Counted from the stretch's first letter, positions 15,694 to 25,846 are shown. The stretch is 64,000 nucleotides of DNA from Bacteroidales bacterium (GCA_016287075.1 JAEEVC010000002.1:62001-126000); one strand, 5' to 3'. Numbers and translations are program-made. Notes: generated from the sequence alone by a model not told the origin.

Positions 15694-16115
15694 AACAATA
15701 CAGCTTCAAGATCAACGGAAAGCAGTACGACGTGACGGTCGGCCCCGCCGACGGGAAGCACATCCAGGTCAACGTCAACGGCGCGGATTACAGCGTGGAG
15801 ATGGAAAGCGCGGATGGTCCTTCCGCCTCGGAGCCTGTTCAGGCGGCACCCGCCACGGCCGCTCCCGCGGCGCCTGAAACGGCTGCGCCGGCCGCCGCGT
15901 CCGGCCAGGTCGTCCCCACCCCGATGCCGGGCGTGATCATCGAAGTCAGCGTCCGGGAAGGGCAGGCCGTCAAGGCCGGAGAGAAGGTCGCCGTCCTCGA
16001 AGCCATGAAGATGGAGAACGAGATTGCGTCCCCGAAAGACGGGACCGTCACCGCCGTCCATGTGGACAAAGGCGCCTCCGTCGGCGAAGGCGACCCCATC
16101 GTAACCATCGCGTAA
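15690..16115 (+). CDS. Biotin carboxyl carrier subunit of the decarboxylase
   Basis: Protein of 141 residues carrying biotin on Lys107 in the motif EAMKMEN. An N-terminal beta domain (KQYSFKINGKQYDVTVG) is followed by an Ala/Pro hinge (about 50-72) and the biotinyl domain, which has PMPGVIIEVSVREGQAV before the biotin site and KDGTVTAVHVDKG after it. It shuttles CO2 from the carboxyltransferase (MmdA) to the OadB-type pump. It overlaps the upstream gene by 4 bases (ATGA) and precedes the pump by 6 bases. Confidence 0.96.
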   Translation: MKQYSFKINGKQYDVTVGPADGKHIQVNVNGADYSVEMESADGPSASEPVQAAPATAAPAAPETAAPAAASGQVVPTPMPGVIIEVSVREGQAVKAGEKVAVLEAMKMENEIASPKDGTVTAVHVDKGASVGEGDPIVTIA

Positions 16116-16121
16116 GGACTT

Positions 16122-17267
16122 ATGGACCAGATCTTCCAGTCCCTCGCCCAGTTTTGGGAATACACCGGTTTCGCGAATGCGGCCTGGCAGAACATCGCGA
16201 TGATCGCGATCGGGATCGTCTTCATCACCCTCGCCATCGTCAAGGAATGGGAGCCGATGCTCCTGGTCCCGATCGGATTCGGGATGATCATCGGCAACAT
16301 CCCGATGTTCCCGGGGCTGAACATCAGCGTCTATGAGGACGGATCGGTGCTCAACATCCTCTACCAGGGCGTCCGGCAGGGCTGGTACCCGCCGCTCATC
16401 TTCCTCGGCATCGGGGCGATGACGGATTTCTCCGCCCTGATCTCCCAGCCGCGGCTGATCCTCATCGGCGCCGCCGCCCAGATGGGCATTTTCGGCGCCT
16501 ACCTGCTCGCCCTCGCCTTCGGTTTTGCGCCGAACGAGGCCGGTGCGATCGGCATCATCGGCGGCGCGGACGGCCCGACCGCCATCTTCCTCTCCTCGAA
16601 GCTGGCCCCGGACCTGATGGGCGCCATCGCCGTCTCGGCCTATTCCTACATGGCCCTCGTCCCGGTCATCCAGAAACCCCTGATGCGGATGCTGACCACC
16701 GAAAAGGAGCGGCTGATCCGCATGCCGAAACCGCGGGCGGTCAGCCAGCGGGAGAAGATCATTTTCCCCATCGTCGGCTTCCTCATCACCGCCTTCATCG
16801 TCCCGTCCGGCCTGCCGCTTCTCGGCATGTTGTTCTTCGGGAACCTCCTGAAAGAGAGCGGAGTAACCCGCCGCCTCGCGGAAACCGCCCGGGGACCGCT
16901 CATCGATGTCGTCACGACGCTCATCGGCCTGACGGTGGGCGCTTCCACCCAGGCAGACAAGTTCCTCACCGGCAAATCCCTGCTGATTTTCGGCCTCGGC
17001 CTGCTGTCCTTCGTCATCGCCACCTGCAGCGGCGTACTGTTCGTCAAGCTGATGAACCTGTTCATCCGCAATCCCGAACGGAAGATCAACCCGCTCATCG
17101 GCAATGCCGGCGTCTCCGCCGTCCCGGACAGCGCCCGCGTCTCCGAGGTCGCCGGCCGGGAATACGACCCGGACAACCACCTGCTCATGCACGCCATGGG
17201 CCCGAATGTCGCCGGGGTGATCGGTTCCGCCGTCGCGGCCGGCATCCTGCTGAGTTTCCTCGGATAA
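16122..17267 (+). CDS. Sodium-translocating decarboxylase beta subunit (OadB/MmdB family)
   Basis: Inner-membrane protein of 381 residues with about nine to eleven hydrophobic helices. It decarboxylates carboxybiotin and uses the energy to export Na+. The hallmark sequence IGIIGGADGPTAIFLSSKLA contains the Asp that binds Na+ in Klebsiella OadB (Asp203 there). The C-terminal HAMGPNVAGVIGSAVAAG matches the region with the conserved Asn and Ser. Operon position after the biotin carrier is standard. Start ATG at 16122 gives a short amphipathic N-terminus (MDQIFQSLAQFWEYTGF) known in the family. Confidence 0.96.
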   Translation: MDQIFQSLAQFWEYTGFANAAWQNIAMIAIGIVFITLAIVKEWEPMLLVPIGFGMIIGNIPMFPGLNISVYEDGSVLNILYQGVRQGWYPPLIFLGIGAMTDFSALISQPRLILIGAAAQMGIFGAYLLALAFGFAPNEAGAIGIIGGADGPTAIFLSSKLAPDLMGAIAVSAYSYMALVPVIQKPLMRMLTTEKERLIRMPKPRAVSQREKIIFPIVGFLITAFIVPSGLPLLGMLFFGNLLKESGVTRRLAETARGPLIDVVTTLIGLTVGASTQADKFLTGKSLLIFGLGLLSFVIATCSGVLFVKLMNLFIRNPERKINPLIGNAGVSAVPDSARVSEVAGREYDPDNHLLMHAMGPNVAGVIGSAVAAGILLSFLG

Positions 17268-17277
17268 AAGCATACCC

Positions 17278-18573
17278 ATGAAAAAATACCTCATTCCCCT
17301 CCTCGGCGCCCTGCTCTTCGGGGGCGTATCCGCTGCGGCCCAGGACGACCACGTCAAGACGGGCTGGAGCTGCATTCCCGTGCCCGACGTCAGTTACAGC
17401 ACCGACATCGGCTGGAATTTCGGCGCCTTCGGCGACCTCTTCTATTACGGGGACGGCTCGACCTATCCGAATTTCATCCACCACATCGCCCTGGCCGGCG
17501 CCCGCTCCACCCGCGGCGCCTGGTATCTCCACGGGATGTTCGACTCCAAGACGCTCATTCCCGGGCGGCGTTTCGCCGCGTCCCTGACCTACCGGGACTG
17601 CACGATGAACAATTTCTACGGATTCAACGGCCTGAATACGCCGTATATCCCGGAACTCGACCTGAATGCGGAGACGCACCAGGCCTACTACACCGACCAC
17701 CGCAAGGTCATCCGCTCCGCCGCCACCATCTGGTCCCCTCTGGGGAACACCGGGCACCTCGACTGGATCGGCGGGCTCGTCTTCCGGAGGATCCGGATCT
17801 CGGATTTCACGCATGACAACTATAACAGCGACAACACGTTGTACCGCGAGCTGACGGGCGTCGGACTCATCCGCGCCGACGAGGCCGCCGGCGGGACCTC
17901 GCTGGAAGCGCGCCTCGGCGTCACCTACGATACCCGGGACATCGAACTGGCCCCGAACAAAGGCATCTACGGGGAGATCTACGTGAACGCCAACGCCGAC
18001 CTCTCGCACGGGAAATACCATTACGCCCAGCTCGTGGCCCATTTCAAGCAATTCATCCCCATCATTTTCGGCCGCCTGACCTTCGCCTACCACCTGGGTC
18101 TCCAGCACCAGTTCGCCGGACAGATGCCCTGGTACAACCTGAACGAGATTTCCACCCTCTACTACCAGTACGAGGAGTATGAGGGGCTCTGCAGCCGCTA
18201 TACCCTCCGGGGCTTCCACTACAACCGCATCACGGCCCCCGGGTACGCATGGGGCAACTTCGAACTCCGGGCCGACATCCTGAAATTCAGGTTGTTCAAC
18301 CAGCAGTTCGACCTGATCGTCAATCCCTTCCTGGACGCAGGTGCCATCACGCGCCGCTTCCGTCCGGAAGAGCACGAAAAGCTGGGAGCCGTCCTGGACG
18401 GCAACGAACTGTACCGGAAAAACACGGACGGCGAATGGCTCCACGCCAGTGCCGGCATCGGCGGGAAGATCCACGTGAACACGAATTTCATCCTTTCGCT
18501 CGAATGGGCGAAGGGATTCAATCCCCAGCTCGCGGACAAGACGCTGACCATGTCCACGACCTATGTCTTCTGA
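17278..18573 (+). CDS. BamA/TamA-like outer-membrane beta-barrel protein
   Basis: Outer-membrane protein of 431 residues with signal peptide MKKYLIPLLGALLFGGVSAA. There are alternating aromatic strands through the length and a C-terminal Phe (TMSTTYVF). The sequence FYYGDGSTYPNFIHH, the strand region LGVTYDTRDIELAPNKGIYG and the YTLRGFHYNRITAPGYAWGN segment are typical of the Omp85/surface-antigen barrel (the RGF is its conserved core motif). There is no POTRA domain, so it is barrel only. Substrate unknown. It lies 10 bases after the sodium pump gene and shares its terminator at 18599-18628. Confidence 0.82.
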   Translation: MKKYLIPLLGALLFGGVSAAAQDDHVKTGWSCIPVPDVSYSTDIGWNFGAFGDLFYYGDGSTYPNFIHHIALAGARSTRGAWYLHGMFDSKTLIPGRRFAASLTYRDCTMNNFYGFNGLNTPYIPELDLNAETHQAYYTDHRKVIRSAATIWSPLGNTGHLDWIGGLVFRRIRISDFTHDNYNSDNTLYRELTGVGLIRADEAAGGTSLEARLGVTYDTRDIELAPNKGIYGEIYVNANADLSHGKYHYAQLVAHFKQFIPIIFGRLTFAYHLGLQHQFAGQMPWYNLNEISTLYYQYEEYEGLCSRYTLRGFHYNRITAPGYAWGNFELRADILKFRLFNQQFDLIVNPFLDAGAITRRFRPEEHEKLGAVLDGNELYRKNTDGEWLHASAGIGGKIHVNTNFILSLEWAKGFNPQLADKTLTMSTTYVF

Positions 18574-18598
18574 CGGGACATCCCGCATGCAGTTTTGG

Positions 18599-18628
18599 GT
18601 CACATCCTTGGGGATGTGACTTTTTTTT
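18599..18628 (+). terminator. Rho-independent terminator of the decarboxylase operon
   Basis: Perfect 9-bp stem GTCACATCC / GGATGTGAC with a 4-base loop, followed by eight T. It lies 26 bases after the outer-membrane protein stop. Confidence 0.9.
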
Positions 18629-18638
18629 GTTATTTTTG
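18607..18638 (+). promoter_or_regulatory. Promoter of the V-type ATPase operon
   Basis: -7 box TATTTTTG at 18631-18638 and a near -33 element CTTG at 18607-18610, 20 bases apart. The -33 part falls inside the terminator hairpin of the preceding operon. The first gene starts 42 bases downstream. Confidence 0.6.
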
Positions 18639-18679
18639 TTCGATTCACACATACGCTAACATCTATACACCGTATCGAT

Positions 18680-19285
18680 ATGGACAAACTCCAGGAACTG
18701 ACACAGCGCCTCTACGAAGAAGGCCTGTCCAAAGGAAAAGCCGAGGGCGAAGAGATCCTCGCCAGGGCGAAGGCGGAAGCCGAAGCCATCGTCCTGAAAG
18801 CGAAGGAGGAAGCCGAGCAGATCGTCTCCGCCGCCGAGAAGGAAGCCGCGGGCTTCCGGACGAAGGTCGAAGGCGACGTGAAGATGGCCGCGGTCCAGGC
18901 GGTCCAGGCCACCCGCGCCGATATCGAGCAGCTCATTGTCGCCAAGGTGGTGGACGGCCCCGTCTCCGCCGCACTTTCCGAGCCGGATTTCCTCAAGGGG
19001 ATCATCGCCGAGGTGGCGAAACACTTCTCCGCCCAGGAGCCGCAGGACCTTTCCCTGGTCCTTCCCGAGCGCCTGAAAAAGGAACTTGAACCCTTCCTCG
19101 CGGGCGAACTCGCCCAGATTGCCGGCAAGGGCGTCGAGGCCTCCTTCTCCAAGAAGGTCGCCGGCGGCTTCCGGATCGGTCCCAGGGACGGCAGCTACTT
19201 CATCAGTCTGACGGACACGGACTTCCAGGCCCTCATCGGCGCCTACCTCCGTCCGGCGACGAAGAAACTCCTCTTCGGCGAATGA
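18680..19285 (+). CDS. atpE: V-type ATP synthase subunit E
   Basis: Peripheral stalk subunit of 201 residues. The N-terminal half is a long helix rich in Lys/Glu/Ala (about 1-75, with KGKAEGEEILARAKAEAEAI), typical of V-type E subunits, followed by a C-terminal globular domain (LVLPERLKKELEPFLAGELAQ and FRIGPRDGSYFISLTD). It connects the rotor-stator arms to subunit I. First gene of the ATPase operon, overlapping the next gene by 4 bases. Confidence 0.9.
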   Translation: MDKLQELTQRLYEEGLSKGKAEGEEILARAKAEAEAIVLKAKEEAEQIVSAAEKEAAGFRTKVEGDVKMAAVQAVQATRADIEQLIVAKVVDGPVSAALSEPDFLKGIIAEVAKHFSAQEPQDLSLVLPERLKKELEPFLAGELAQIAGKGVEASFSKKVAGGFRIGPRDGSYFISLTDTDFQALIGAYLRPATKKLLFGE

Positions 19286-19929
19286 GCAATTTCGAATATA
19301 TCATCGCCAGTCTCCCCTACCTCACGGCCGACTACAGGTACGCCGACGGACAGGGTTTCGGGGACGTGGTTGCCGAGATCCGGGAGAACCTCTCGGAGCG
19401 GGACGCCGCCGAAATGGACTTCCTCCTGAAGGGCTTCGACGGCGACGCACTCGACGCGGACTTCTACGCGGAGGCGCTCTCAAAGGGCAACCGCTTCCTC
19501 CGCGATTATTTCCGCTTCGATCTCAACCTCCGCAACGCCAAGGTCCGCTACCTCAACCGGGCGCTCGGACGCGAACCGGACCGGGACGTGCTGACCGGCG
19601 AGGGGAAGGGAGATGACCGGGACCTCGACATCGACGGCTACCGCTTCCGCGGCGGCGAGTTCGACGAGGCCGCCAAGGTGGAAGCCGTGCTGGAGGGGAA
19701 GGACCTCCTTACCCGCGAGCGGGGGCTCGACGACATCGTCTGGGAGAAGGTGGACGCCCTTTCGACCTTCCACTATTTCGACCTGACCGCCGTCCTGGCC
19801 TACCTCTGCAAGCTCCGCATCGCCGACCGCTGGCTCGCCCTCGACGAGGAGGCCGGCCGCCGGCTCTTCAAGAAACTCGTGGACGAGGTCCGAGGGACCT
19901 TCAAGGGCGTGAAATACGAAGAAAAATAA
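19282..19929 (+). CDS. DUF2764 V-type ATPase-associated protein
   Basis: Protein of 215 residues, acidic and helical, of the DUF2764 family found only in V-ATPase operons of Bacteroidetes, spirochaetes and chlamydiae. Conserved features are the start FEYIIASLPYLTADY and a C-terminal ALSTFHYFDLTAVLAYLCKL followed by RIADRW. It takes the place of subunit C, which is missing here, and may act as the central coupling subunit; that is inference from position and length. ATG overlaps the subunit E stop by 4 bases. Confidence 0.88.
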   Translation: MSNFEYIIASLPYLTADYRYADGQGFGDVVAEIRENLSERDAAEMDFLLKGFDGDALDADFYAEALSKGNRFLRDYFRFDLNLRNAKVRYLNRALGREPDRDVLTGEGKGDDRDLDIDGYRFRGGEFDEAAKVEAVLEGKDLLTRERGLDDIVWEKVDALSTFHYFDLTAVLAYLCKLRIADRWLALDEEAGRRLFKKLVDEVRGTFKGVKYEEK

Positions 19930-19941
19930 AAACGAAGATAC

Positions 19942-21696
19942 ATGAAAACAACAGGAATCGTAACGGGCATCGTCTCGAATCTGGTCACCGTCGCGGTGGA
20001 CGGGCCGGTCGCCGAGAATGAAATCTGCTTCATCGACCTCGCCGGGGTGAAGATGATGGCGGAGGTCATCAAGGTCAACGGCCGCTTCGCCTCCGTCCAG
20101 GTCTTCGAGAGCACCCGCGGACTCAGGAACGGCGACAAGGTCGAATTCGAAGGCAGGATGCTGGAGGCGACCCTCGGCCCCGGCCTGCTTTCCAGCGTAT
20201 ATGACGGTCTGCAGAACGACCTCACGACCATGGAGAACGTCTTCCTCCAGCGCGGCGAATACACCGACCCGCTCAACCGGGAAAAGCTGTGGGAATTCGC
20301 GCCCCTCGCCGCTCCCGGCGACAAGGTCGTCGCCGCCGACTGGCTCGGCGAGGTGAAGGAAGGCTGGCTGCCGCACAAGATCATGGTCCCGTTCTCCTTC
20401 AAGGGCGAATTCACGGTCAAGTCCGTCAAGCCCGCCGGCTCGTACAATGTCGATACGGTGATTGCCGTACTCGAAAACGCTGAAGGCGAGGATGTTCCCG
20501 TGACCATGACCCAGAAATGGCCCGTCAAGGTCGCCATCAGGGGGTACAGGGAAAAACCGCGCCCGAGCCGGATCATGGAGACGGGCGTCCGCGTCATCGA
20601 CACGCTCAATCCCATCGCCGAAGGCGGCACGGGCTTCATCCCGGGCCCGTTCGGCTGCGGCAAGACCGTCCTCCAGCACGCCATCGCCAAGCAGGGCGAC
20701 GCCGACGTCATCGTCATGGCGGCCTGCGGCGAACGCGCCAACGAGGTCGTGGAGATCTTCACCGAGTTCCCGGAACTCATCGACCCGCACACGGGCCGCC
20801 ACCTGATGGAACGCACGACCATCATCTGCAACACCTCCAACATGCCGGTCGCCGCCCGTGAGGCCTCCGTCTATACGGCGATGACCATCTGCGAATACTA
20901 CCGCGCGATGGGCCTCAAGTGCCTCCTCCTCGCCGACTCGACTTCCCGCTGGGCCCAGGCCCTCCGCGAGATGTCGAACCGCATGGAAGAGCTTCCGGGC
21001 GCCGATGCGTTCCCGGTGGACCTTTCGGCCATCATCTCCAACTTCTACTCCCGTGCGGGCATGGTCGTGCTGAACAACGGCCAGACCGGCGCCGTCACCT
21101 TCATCGGGACGGTCTCCCCGGCCGGCGGCAACCTGAAGGAGCCCGTGACCGAATCCACCAAGAAGGCCGCCCGCTGCTTCTACGCCCTCGAGCAGAACCG
21201 CGCCGACCAGAAGCGCTACCCCGCCGTCAACCCCATCGACTCCTATTCGAAATACCTCGAATACCCCGAAATCATCGACTATCTCGACAAGACCGTCGAG
21301 AAGGGCTGGGTGGAGAAGGTCCTGAAAGCCAAGAACATCATCCGCCGCGGCAAGGAAAGCATGGAGCAGATCAACATCCTCGGCGACGACGGCGTCCCGA
21401 TGAGCTACCACGTGGTCTTCTGGAAATCCGAGCTCGTGGACTTCATCATCCTCCAGCAGGACGGCTTCGACCCGGTGGACTCCCTCTGCCCGATGGAACG
21501 CCAGCGCTACATGCTGGACCTCGTCCTCGGCATCTGCGACCGCGAGTTCAACTTCCCGGACTACGAGGTCTGCCGCACCTTCTTCAAAGAGCTCATCAAT
21601 GACCTCAAGCAGATGAACTACTCCGAATTCCAGGGCGAAAACTTCCGCAAGTACCAGTCCAACGTTTCCAAACTCCTCGAAGAAAATGGCAAATAA
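19942..21696 (+). CDS. atpA: V-type ATP synthase catalytic subunit A
   Basis: Catalytic nucleotide-binding subunit of 584 residues. P-loop GPFGCGKT and the catalytic Glu in AACGERANEV are present. The Arg-containing SRWAQALREMSNRM and the V-type non-homologous insert (residues about 115-190: LTTMENVFLQRGEYTD onwards) distinguish it from F-type beta subunits. Stop overlaps the start of subunit B by 11 bases. Length is normal for the V/A family. Confidence 0.97.
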   Translation: MKTTGIVTGIVSNLVTVAVDGPVAENEICFIDLAGVKMMAEVIKVNGRFASVQVFESTRGLRNGDKVEFEGRMLEATLGPGLLSSVYDGLQNDLTTMENVFLQRGEYTDPLNREKLWEFAPLAAPGDKVVAADWLGEVKEGWLPHKIMVPFSFKGEFTVKSVKPAGSYNVDTVIAVLENAEGEDVPVTMTQKWPVKVAIRGYREKPRPSRIMETGVRVIDTLNPIAEGGTGFIPGPFGCGKTVLQHAIAKQGDADVIVMAACGERANEVVEIFTEFPELIDPHTGRHLMERTTIICNTSNMPVAAREASVYTAMTICEYYRAMGLKCLLLADSTSRWAQALREMSNRMEELPGADAFPVDLSAIISNFYSRAGMVVLNNGQTGAVTFIGTVSPAGGNLKEPVTESTKKAARCFYALEQNRADQKRYPAVNPIDSYSKYLEYPEIIDYLDKTVEKGWVEKVLKAKNIIRRGKESMEQINILGDDGVPMSYHVVFWKSELVDFIILQQDGFDPVDSLCPMERQRYMLDLVLGICDREFNFPDYEVCRTFFKELINDLKQMNYSEFQGENFRKYQSNVSKLLEENGK

Positions 21697-23005
21697 AGCA
21701 TACCAGCGGGTCTATACCCGGCTCGAAGGCATCACCAAGGCGACCGTCTCCCTCCGCGCAAGCGGCGTCTCGAACGACGAACTCGCCGTCGTGGGCGGCA
21801 AACTCGCCCAGGTCGTGCGGACCAAAGGCGACCTCGTGACCCTGCAGATCTTCTCCGGCACCGAGGGCATCCCCTCCAACGCGGAAGTGACCTTCCTCGG
21901 CGAACCGCCGGTGCTGAAGGTGTCCGAGCAGCTCTCCGGCCGTTTCTTCGACGCCTACGGCCACCCGATCGACGGCGGCCCCGAAATCGAAGGCGAGCCG
22001 CGGCAGATCGGCGGACCGTCCGTCAACCCGTACAAGCGCCGCCAGCCCTCCCAGCTGATCCCGACCGGCATCGCGGGCATCGACCTCAACAACACGCTGG
22101 TCTCCGGCCAGAAGATTCCCTTCTTCGCCGACCCGGACCAGCCGTACAACCAGGTGATGGCCGATGTGGCCCTCCGCGCGGACGTGGACAAGATCATCCT
22201 CGGCGGCATGGGCCTTTCCAACGACGACTACCTCTTCTTCCGCCACAGCTTTGAAGCGGCGGGCGCCCTGGACAAGATCATCTGCTTCATCAACACGACG
22301 GAGAATCCGCCCGTGGAGCGGCTCCTGATCCCGGACATGGCCCTGACGGCGGCCGAGTACTTCGCCGTGGACAAGAACGAGAAGGTGCTTGTCCTGCTGA
22401 CGGACATGACCCTCTATGCCGACGCGCTCTCGATCGTTTCCAACCGCATGGACCAGATCCCGTCGAAGGACTCCATGCCGGGCTCGCTGTACTCGGACCT
22501 CGCGAAAATCTATGAAAAGGCCGTGCAGCTCCCGACGGACGGGTCCATCACCATCATCGCGGTCACGACCCTCAACGACGGCGACATCACCCACGCCATC
22601 CCGGACAACACCGGCTATATCACGGAAGGCCAGCTGTTTCTGCGCGCTGACACGGACACCGGCAAGGTCATCATCGACCCGTTCCGCTCCCTGAGCCGGC
22701 TCAAACAGCTCGTGCAGAACAAGAAGACGCGCGAGGACCACTCCCAGGTCATGAACGCCTCGGTCCGGCTGTATGCCGACGCCCAGAACGCGAAGACCAA
22801 GCTGGAGAACGGTTTCGACCTGTCCGACTACGACCACCGCTGCCTCGCCTATGCGAAGGACTACGCCCGCGAGCTCCTCGCCATCGACGTCAACATCACC
22901 ATCACCGAGATGCTCGACACGGCCTGGAAGCTGTTCTCCCGGCATTTCACCCCGGCGGAGACCGGCATCAAGCAGGCGCTCATCGACAAATACTGGAAGA
23001 ACTAG
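21686..23005 (+). CDS. atpB: V-type ATP synthase subunit B
   Basis: Non-catalytic hexamer subunit of 439 residues. There is no P-loop. It contains the NTTENPPVERLLIPDMALTA stretch, LLTDMTLYADALSIVSNRMD and PDNTGYITEGQLF, all standard for V/A-type B subunits. Interacts with A and the peripheral stalks. Its start lies inside the subunit A gene (11-base overlap), a common translational coupling. Confidence 0.97.
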   Translation: MANKAYQRVYTRLEGITKATVSLRASGVSNDELAVVGGKLAQVVRTKGDLVTLQIFSGTEGIPSNAEVTFLGEPPVLKVSEQLSGRFFDAYGHPIDGGPEIEGEPRQIGGPSVNPYKRRQPSQLIPTGIAGIDLNNTLVSGQKIPFFADPDQPYNQVMADVALRADVDKIILGGMGLSNDDYLFFRHSFEAAGALDKIICFINTTENPPVERLLIPDMALTAAEYFAVDKNEKVLVLLTDMTLYADALSIVSNRMDQIPSKDSMPGSLYSDLAKIYEKAVQLPTDGSITIIAVTTLNDGDITHAIPDNTGYITEGQLFLRADTDTGKVIIDPFRSLSRLKQLVQNKKTREDHSQVMNASVRLYADAQNAKTKLENGFDLSDYDHRCLAYAKDYARELLAIDVNITITEMLDTAWKLFSRHFTPAETGIKQALIDKYWKN

Positions 23006-23006
23006 C

Positions 23007-23621
23007 ATGGCCATCAAGTTCCAATACAACAAAACGTCGCTGAACGAACTCGGCAAGCAGCTGAAAGTGCGGCAGCGGGCGCTCCCGACCCTGCAGAACA
23101 AGGAGAGCGCGCTGCGGCTGGAGGTGCGGAAGGCCAAGGAGGAGAGCGAGCGCTGTATTGCCGACCTTGAGAACGCCCTGCAGCGCTACGACTATCTGGC
23201 CGCGCTCTGGAACGAATTCGAGCCCGGGCTCATCCGCATCGTGGACGTGGACCTCTACACCCGGAAGGTGGCCGGGGTCAAGACGCCTGCCCTCGGGGAG
23301 ATCCGCTACGAGCTGATGCCGTTCAACGCCTTTTCCAAGCCGGCCTGGTATGCCGACGGGGTCGCCATCCTGAAGGAGCTCTCCCGGCTCGGCATCGAGT
23401 CGGAAGTCTATAAGGAGAAGGCGCGCATCCTGGATTACCAGCGGAAAAAGACCACGCAGAAGGTCAACCTCTACGAAAAGGTCCAGATTCCCGGCTACCA
23501 GGAGGCGATCCGCAAGATCAAGCGCTATATGGAGGACGAGGAGAACCTCTCCAAGGCCTCCCAGAAAATCGTCAAGGGCCGCCATGCGGCCGAAGAGGAG
23601 CAGGAGGCCTCCGCACGATGA
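23007..23621 (+). CDS. atpD: V-type ATP synthase subunit D (central rotor)
   Basis: Rotor shaft subunit of 204 residues, mostly coiled coil. Landmarks: FQYNKTSLNELGKQLKVRQR at the N-terminus and KTTQKVNLYEKVQIPGYQE near the C-terminus; the latter, K-x-x-QKVNLFEK-x-x-IP, is the signature of D subunits. ATG is 1 base after the subunit B stop. Overlaps subunit I by 4 bases. Confidence 0.93.
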   Translation: MAIKFQYNKTSLNELGKQLKVRQRALPTLQNKESALRLEVRKAKEESERCIADLENALQRYDYLAALWNEFEPGLIRIVDVDLYTRKVAGVKTPALGEIRYELMPFNAFSKPAWYADGVAILKELSRLGIESEVYKEKARILDYQRKKTTQKVNLYEKVQIPGYQEAIRKIKRYMEDEENLSKASQKIVKGRHAAEEEQEASAR

Positions 23622-25411
23622 TCGATTCGATGACCAAATACTCCTTCATCCTCCTCAACGGGGAGCAGGAAGGTTTCCTGGACCGGCTTCAGGAACTGGG
23701 CCTCGTGGACATCACCCGCAGTGTCAAGCCGGTGGACGCGCAGTCCACGGCGCTGCTGACCGACGCGGAGTCGGCCAGGGGCCTGCTGGATGCGCTCGGC
23801 CACGTCGCCATTCCGGAAGGCCTTGAGGCCCGGCCGGTTACGGGCGAGCCGTCGAAGGCAGCACGGAAGGCGCTCGACCGCCTTGCCGGGCTCGAAGAGG
23901 CCTTGAAGGCGGTCCGGAAGGACATCCGGAACCGCGAGCCCTGGGGCGCTTTCGACGCCGGACAGCTGCAGCAGTTGCTGGAAGCCGGTTACCGGGTCCA
24001 TTTCCACGCGGTCGCGACCAAGTCCTTCCGGGAGGAATGGGCGGAGACGCTGCCCCTGCAGGTCGTTTCCGAAGCCGCCGGCAAGACCTGGTTCGTCACA
24101 GTCCTGCCCGAAGGCGAGCCCGATCCCCTGCCGGATGAGACCGCGGCGCCTGCCGGCAGCGTACAGGAATCGCTCGAAAGCCAGGACGGCATCGAGGCGG
24201 AAATCCGGGATATACAGGCAGAATTGCTTGGTATTCAAGGACATATCGGAGAACTGAAAAAAGACTACGAGCGGAAGCTCGGCGCCCTGGACCTCTATCT
24301 GGCGTCCACGGCCGCCGTTCCCGCCGCAGAAAATACGATCGTCACCCTCGTGGGCTATGCCCCGACCGAATGCGACGAAGCCGTGACCCGGTATCTGGAC
24401 GAAAGCGGCGTCTTCTATCTCAAGGACAGCGCGGCGGTGGAGGACAATCCCCCGATCCGCTTCCGGAACAACCGCTTCGTCAAGATGTTCGAGGTCCTCA
24501 CCGACATGTACGGCCGTCCGGCCTACGACGGTTTCGACCCGACGCCGTTCATCGCGGTCTTCTTCCTGCTGTTCTTCGCTTTCTGCATGGGCGACGCAGG
24601 CTATGGACTCATCCTCATCGTCCTCGGCCTGCTGCTCCGCAAGGCGGACAGTTTCAAGGACTTCTCCCCCCTCGTGGTGACCCTCGGGATCGGGACGGCC
24701 GTCATCGGCTTCCTCTTCCATACCTTCTTCTCGATGGACATCGCCGAATGGCCGCTCTTCGCGCCGGTCAAGGGCATCTTCCTGCCCGCGAAGATCGCCG
24801 GCTATGACGGGACCATGGTCCTCGCCCTGGTCGTCGGCATCGTGCACCTCTGCCTCGCGATGGTCGTCAAGACCATCCATGAGACGAAGACCAAGGGCTT
24901 CGCCAATTCCCTCGGGACCTGGGGCTGGACCCTCCTGGTCGTCGGCGGCGTCATCGTCGGCGGCTTCGCCCTCGCCGGCGTGCTGGACAAGGAACTGACC
25001 CGGTGGATCGTCATCGTCCTCGGGGTGGTTTCGGCCGCGGGGATCTTCCTGCTGAACGACCTGCACCGCAATCCGCTCCTGAACATCGGCTCCGGCCTCT
25101 GGGAGACCTACAACACGGTGACGGGCCTGCTCGGCGACGTGCTGAGCTACCTCCGGCTCTATGCCCTCGGCCTCGCCGGTGCCATGCTCGGCAAGGCCTT
25201 CAACGACATCGGCGGGATGATCCTCGGCGACGGTTCCCACATCGGCGCCTGGATCCCCTTCATCCTCATCGTCCTCGTAGGACACACCCTCAACATCGCG
25301 ATGGCCGCCCTCGGCGCCTTCGTCCATCCGCTCCGTCTCAACTTCCTGGAATTCTTCAAGAACTCCGGCTACGAAGCCGCCGGACGCAACTACAATCCGT
25401 TAAAGAAATAA
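23618..25411 (+). CDS. atpI: V-type ATP synthase subunit I (a subunit)
   Basis: Membrane stator subunit of 597 residues. The N-terminal cytoplasmic half (1-300) is helical. The C-terminal half has about eight membrane helices, beginning DPTPFIAVFFLLFFAFCMGD, and includes LSYLRLYALGLAGAMLG, in which the Arg faces the ion path of the K ring. Start at 23618 overlaps subunit D by 4 bases; an in-frame ATG at 23630 is also possible. It is slightly shorter than many family members (about 600-650). Confidence 0.95.
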   Translation: MIDSMTKYSFILLNGEQEGFLDRLQELGLVDITRSVKPVDAQSTALLTDAESARGLLDALGHVAIPEGLEARPVTGEPSKAARKALDRLAGLEEALKAVRKDIRNREPWGAFDAGQLQQLLEAGYRVHFHAVATKSFREEWAETLPLQVVSEAAGKTWFVTVLPEGEPDPLPDETAAPAGSVQESLESQDGIEAEIRDIQAELLGIQGHIGELKKDYERKLGALDLYLASTAAVPAAENTIVTLVGYAPTECDEAVTRYLDESGVFYLKDSAAVEDNPPIRFRNNRFVKMFEVLTDMYGRPAYDGFDPTPFIAVFFLLFFAFCMGDAGYGLILIVLGLLLRKADSFKDFSPLVVTLGIGTAVIGFLFHTFFSMDIAEWPLFAPVKGIFLPAKIAGYDGTMVLALVVGIVHLCLAMVVKTIHETKTKGFANSLGTWGWTLLVVGGVIVGGFALAGVLDKELTRWIVIVLGVVSAAGIFLLNDLHRNPLLNIGSGLWETYNTVTGLLGDVLSYLRLYALGLAGAMLGKAFNDIGGMILGDGSHIGAWIPFILIVLVGHTLNIAMAALGAFVHPLRLNFLEFFKNSGYEAAGRNYNPLKK

Positions 25412-25414
25412 TAA

Positions 25415-25846
<432 letters not shown>

